Below are positions 5,021 to 7,360 of a stretch of DNA of 7,360 nucleotides, piece after piece. Under the pieces are notes generated by a model. It saw only the letters and a list, made by a program, of their open reading frames with translations, searched no databases and had not been told where the DNA came from. Source of the DNA: Pseudomonadota bacterium (GTDB lineage Bacteria; Pseudomonadota; Alphaproteobacteria; Rhizobiales; Xanthobacteraceae). Made by a program: the position numbers and the translations under genes. The DNA lies in NCBI GenBank assembly GCA_023391175.1, contig JAEWBL010000639.1:1-7360 (forward strand), read 5' to 3'. How positions within the stretch are numbered: the first letter of the stretch is position 1; the number at the start of each line of letters is the position of its first letter.

Positions 5021-5952
5021 AGCGGCCCGACAAGGTCATCATCACCTGCGCCATCACCGGGGGCATCCACACCCCCACCATGTCGCCCGCCCTGCCGTTC
5101 ACGCCCGAGGATATCGCGGCCCAGTCCATCGCCGCTGCGGAAGCCGGCGCGGCCATCCTCCACCTGCACGCCCGGGATTCCCGAGACGGCCGCCCGACGC
5201 CGGACCCGAAGGTCTTCATGCAGTTCCTGCCGGTCATCAAGCAGGCGACCGATGCGGTGCTGAACATCACCACCGGCGGCAGCCTGAACATGAGCGTGGA
5301 GGATCGCCTCGCTGCTCCGCTGGCGGCACGGCCGGAAATGTGCTCGCTCAACATGGGCTCCATGAACTTCGGCATCTACCCGCTGGCGGACCGCTACAAG
5401 GACTGGCGGTTCGATTGGGAAGAGCCCTACCTTCGGAGCACTGACGACTTCATCTTCCGCAACACCTTCCGCGACATCGAACGGATCCTGAAGCTCCTGG
5501 GCGAGGAGCATGGCACGCGCTTCGAGCACGAGTGCTACGATATCGGTCACCTCTACAACCTCGCCCACTTCGTGGACCGCGGCCTCGTAAAGCCGCCGTT
5601 CTTCGTCCAGACCATTTTCGGCATCCTGGGCGGCATCGGTCCCGAGATGGACAACGTCCTCTTCATGAAACGCACCGCAGACCGGCTGTTCGGCGCGGAC
5701 TATGTCTGGTCGGTGCTGGCTGCAGGTCGGCACCAGATTCCGGTCGCAACTCAAGCGGCCATGCTGGGCGGGAATGTGCGGGTGGGGCTGGAGGACAGCC
5801 TCTTCATCGGTCGCGGACGGCTCGCTGCGAACAACGCCGAGCAAGTGAGGAAGGTCCGCCAGATCCTGGAAGAGCTCGGCCACGAGATCGCAACGCCAAG
5901 CGACGCGCGGTCGATGCTCGCCCTCAAGGGAGGTGACCGCGTCGGTTTCTGA
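5017..5952 (+). CDS. Beta-keto acid cleavage enzyme (BKACE, DUF849 family)
   Basis: The 311-residue product fits the BKACE family, TIM-barrel zinc enzymes that condense a free beta-keto acid with acetyl-CoA and release acetoacetate plus a new acyl-CoA. The opening is V-I-I-T-C-A-I-T-G-G-I-H-T-P. H49 and H51 (I-L-H-L-H-A-R-D) correspond to the two zinc histidines of Kce. R255, E259 and D260 (N-V-R-V-G-L-E-D-S) correspond to Kce Arg226, Glu230 and Asp231, with the same spacing. Other family blocks are L-N-I-T-T-G-G, S-L-N-M-G-S-M-N-F-G, F-V-Q-T-I-F-G-I-L-G-G-I-G and G-R-H-Q. No key residue is missing. The start ATG overlaps the dehydrogenase stop (ATGA), with AAGGAGA at 5004-5010, so translation is probably coupled. 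Known members act on 3-keto-5-aminohexanoate or dehydrocarnitine. The true substrate here cannot be read off. Confidence 0.93.
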   Translation: MKRPDKVIITCAITGGIHTPTMSPALPFTPEDIAAQSIAAAEAGAAILHLHARDSRDGRPTPDPKVFMQFLPVIKQATDAVLNITTGGSLNMSVEDRLAAPLAARPEMCSLNMGSMNFGIYPLADRYKDWRFDWEEPYLRSTDDFIFRNTFRDIERILKLLGEEHGTRFEHECYDIGHLYNLAHFVDRGLVKPPFFVQTIFGILGGIGPEMDNVLFMKRTADRLFGADYVWSVLAAGRHQIPVATQAAMLGGNVRVGLEDSLFIGRGRLAANNAEQVRKVRQILEELGHEIATPSDARSMLALKGGDRVGF

Positions 5953-5987
5953 AGTGTCGAACAATCATAAAATCTGGGAGGAAGAAC

Positions 5988-7127
5988 ATGAAGCAATCAG
6001 TGTCGCGCCGGGCGGTCCTGGCGGTGCCCGCGCTCGTCCTCGCGCTTGCTGGAACGGGAACACCAGTTGATGCCGCGGAACCGATCCGCATCGGCGCCAT
6101 CCTGTCGACCACCGGACCCGGCGCAGGCGCCGGCATCCCTCAGCGCAACGGGCTGCAGCTGGCCGTAAAGCTGGTGAACGAGAAAGGCGGCATCGACGGC
6201 CGCCAGGTCCAGCTTGTCATGGAGGACGACGGGTCGAGCCCGGATGTGGCGGTCACCAAGGCGAACAACCTGATCTTCTCGCAGAAGGTGCAGGCCATCA
6301 TCGGCCCGACGCTGACAGCCTCGACCCTTGCCGTGGGCGGCGTGGCCGACCCGGCCAAGATCCCCGTCATGGCCTTCACCGGCCTTGGCGTTCCCATGGA
6401 GAAGACCCGGCGCTGCGTGTTCCACATGCTCCCGTCCCAGGACCTCAACGCCCGCGCGCTGCTCGAGGTCGCGACCAAGGCGCTGGGCGCGAAGAAGCTC
6501 GGCGTGCTGCATGATTCTGCCTACGGCAACATCGTGATGGCGAAGATCCGCGAGGTGAGCCCCGATTACCCCGTGGAGATCGTGGCGGTGGAGAAATGGG
6601 AGGTCGGCGCGACCGATGCCACCACACAGGCCGCCAAGGTGAAGGCCGCAGCCCCCGACGCCGTCGCCGTCATCGGCAACTCGGCGACGCCCTTCCGCAA
6701 CGCACGGCAGATCCGCATGACCGTGCCGCTCCTGTCGGGCATCGGAACCGCGACTTACGAGTATGTGAAGGCCATGGGCGACGCGGCGGACAACATCGTC
6801 TTCGCCGAGTTCCTTGTTGCGGAGGATCCGCTGCCCGGCCAGAGCGCGTTCGTGGACGCCTTCCACAAGGAATACGGGGTGCTGCCCAAGACCATGGAGG
6901 CGAGCGCCTGGGACGCCTTCAACGCGGTGGCCGCCGGCCTCGCCAAGGTCGGACCGGACGCCCAGCCTGGCGCCCTGTGCGAGGCGATCCGCGGTCCCTT
7001 CGACGGCGCCATGGCGCGGTTCGACTTCTCTCAGGACGACCTGACCGGGCTCACGCTCAAAAGTTACGTCTTCTCGAAGCTCGACAAGGGCAAGTTTGTC
7101 CGCCTGCCGTTCAAGGCCGGTTCCTGA
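5988..7127 (+). CDS. ABC transporter periplasmic substrate-binding protein, branched-chain amino acid (LivK-like) type
   Basis: The 379-residue product has an N-terminal signal peptide: basic K-Q-S-V-S-R-R, a hydrophobic core at about 9-22, and a likely cleavage after V-D-A29. The twin Arg in S-R-R-A-V-L gives a possible Tat export signal. The mature part opens E-P-I-R-I-G-A-I-L-S-T-T-G-P-G, the classic start of this type I binding-protein fold. It continues with L-V-N-E-K-G-G-I-D-G-R (62-72), E-D-D-G-S-S-P (79-85) and I-I-G-P-T (104-108), ending near residue 379 as usual for the family. Cys143 and Cys331 could pair. Such proteins bind amino acids, but also aromatic acids, amides and other small carboxylates. 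Its place after the catabolic enzymes suggests it captures the pathway substrate. GGGAGGA (5976-5982) precedes the ATG. The 35-bp gap to the BKACE gene shows no terminator. Confidence 0.93.
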   Translation: MKQSVSRRAVLAVPALVLALAGTGTPVDAAEPIRIGAILSTTGPGAGAGIPQRNGLQLAVKLVNEKGGIDGRQVQLVMEDDGSSPDVAVTKANNLIFSQKVQAIIGPTLTASTLAVGGVADPAKIPVMAFTGLGVPMEKTRRCVFHMLPSQDLNARALLEVATKALGAKKLGVLHDSAYGNIVMAKIREVSPDYPVEIVAVEKWEVGATDATTQAAKVKAAAPDAVAVIGNSATPFRNARQIRMTVPLLSGIGTATYEYVKAMGDAADNIVFAEFLVAEDPLPGQSAFVDAFHKEYGVLPKTMEASAWDAFNAVAAGLAKVGPDAQPGALCEAIRGPFDGAMARFDFSQDDLTGLTLKSYVFSKLDKGKFVRLPFKAGS

Positions 7128-7133
7128 ACCAAA

Positions 7134-7140
7134 AGGGGGA
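7134..7140 (+). promoter_or_regulatory. Ribosome binding site that favours a TTG start for the permease
   Basis: AGGGGGA at 7134-7140 is seven bases before TTG 7148 but sixteen before the first in-frame ATG (7157). The spacing supports TTG as the start codon. Confidence 0.55.
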
Positions 7141-7147
7141 ACGTCCC

Positions 7148-7360
7148 TTGGCCTTGATGCTCTTCACCCAGGCGCTGCTCGCCGGCGTCACCAACGGCTT
7201 CGTCTATGCTCTCGTCGGGCTCGGCATTGCCGTCATCTTCAAGGGTAGCCACGTCATCAACGCCATGCAGGGCGAGCTCGCCGTGGTCGGCGCGGCGACG
7301 GCGGTGTTCGCCGCCGTCGTGTGGGGCCGTCCCCTCTGGCAGGCCGTGCCGGTCGGCGCT
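7148..7360 (+). CDS. LivH-type branched-chain amino acid ABC transporter permease, N-terminal part (runs off window)
   Basis: Seventy-one codons are present and the frame is open to the window edge. The product begins M-A-L-M-L-F-T-Q-A-L-L-A-G-V-T-N-G-F-V-Y-A-L, then V-G-L-G-I-A-V-I-F-K-G-S-H-V-I-N, and N-A-M-Q-G-E-L-A-V-V-G-A. This is the usual LivH opening: a first membrane helix at about residues 8-28, the short I-F-x-G...I-N-x-x-x-G-E-L motif, and a second helix from about 45. The start is taken as TTG 7148 by ribosome binding site spacing; ATG 7157 would trim three residues. It follows the binding-protein gene by 20 bp. The companion permease (LivM) and two ATPases (LivG, LivF) would be expected just beyond the window. 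Confidence 0.88.
   Translation, partial: MALMLFTQALLAGVTNGFVYALVGLGIAVIFKGSHVINAMQGELAVVGAATAVFAAVVWGRPLWQAVPVGA

Noticed and set aside
4864..5964. 366-codon minus-strand open frame
   Set aside because: It is antisense to the BKACE gene, whose zinc and catalytic residues are all in place. The shadow is rich in His, Asp, Val and Arg and lacks recognisable motifs.
5997..6866. 289-codon minus-strand open frame
   Set aside because: It is antisense to the substrate-binding protein gene and has typical shadow composition.
1..7360. CRISPR array, tRNA or rRNA genes
   Set aside because: No regularly spaced direct repeats, no cloverleaf-like segment with conserved T-arm sequence, and no rRNA-like stretch was seen on reading both strands.

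Overview
This is a GC-rich window with the gene style of an alphaproteobacterium, probably Hyphomicrobiales and perhaps a Xanthobacteraceae relative. That placement is inferred from base composition, codon use and gene content, not from a marker gene. The window has two contrasting halves.

Left half (about 1-2250), a scrap yard. It opens with the C-terminal part of a flavin reductase-family protein (1-348). Then come frameshifted pieces that look phage-derived (about 351-616 and 955-1122). A short two-helix membrane protein lies on the minus strand (633-800). An intact SnoaL-like ester cyclase-type gene (1219-1608) follows. Next are the orphan C-terminal third of an exonuclease III gene (1611-1889) and the decayed 3' end of an IS3-type transposase with a likely terminal inverted repeat (about 2041-2192). 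Several partial genes with breaks between them, and AT-richer patches, point to repeated insertion and deletion.

Right half (2263-7360), an orderly catabolic locus. An IclR-family regulator (2263-3039, minus) is divergent from a tightly packed plus-strand operon. The operon order is a cyclase-family metal hydrolase (3175-4017), a 3-hydroxyacyl-CoA dehydrogenase-family oxidoreductase (4094-5020), a DUF849/BKACE beta-keto acid cleavage enzyme (5017-5952, 4-bp overlap with the dehydrogenase), a periplasmic substrate-binding protein of the branched-chain amino acid ABC type (5988-7127) and the start of a LivH-type permease (7148 to the window end). The divergent intergenic region holds nested inverted repeats that fit an IclR operator, just upstream of a plausible sigma70 promoter for the operon.

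Taken together the operon reads as uptake, hydrolytic ring or amide opening, NAD-dependent oxidation of a beta-hydroxyl to a beta-keto acid, then acetyl-CoA-dependent cleavage to acetoacetate plus an acyl-CoA. The substrate cannot be read from the sequence. The logic resembles L-carnitine catabolism (dehydrogenase plus BKACE), but the cyclase-family hydrolase suggests a different starting compound. No CRISPR array, rRNA or tRNA was seen.
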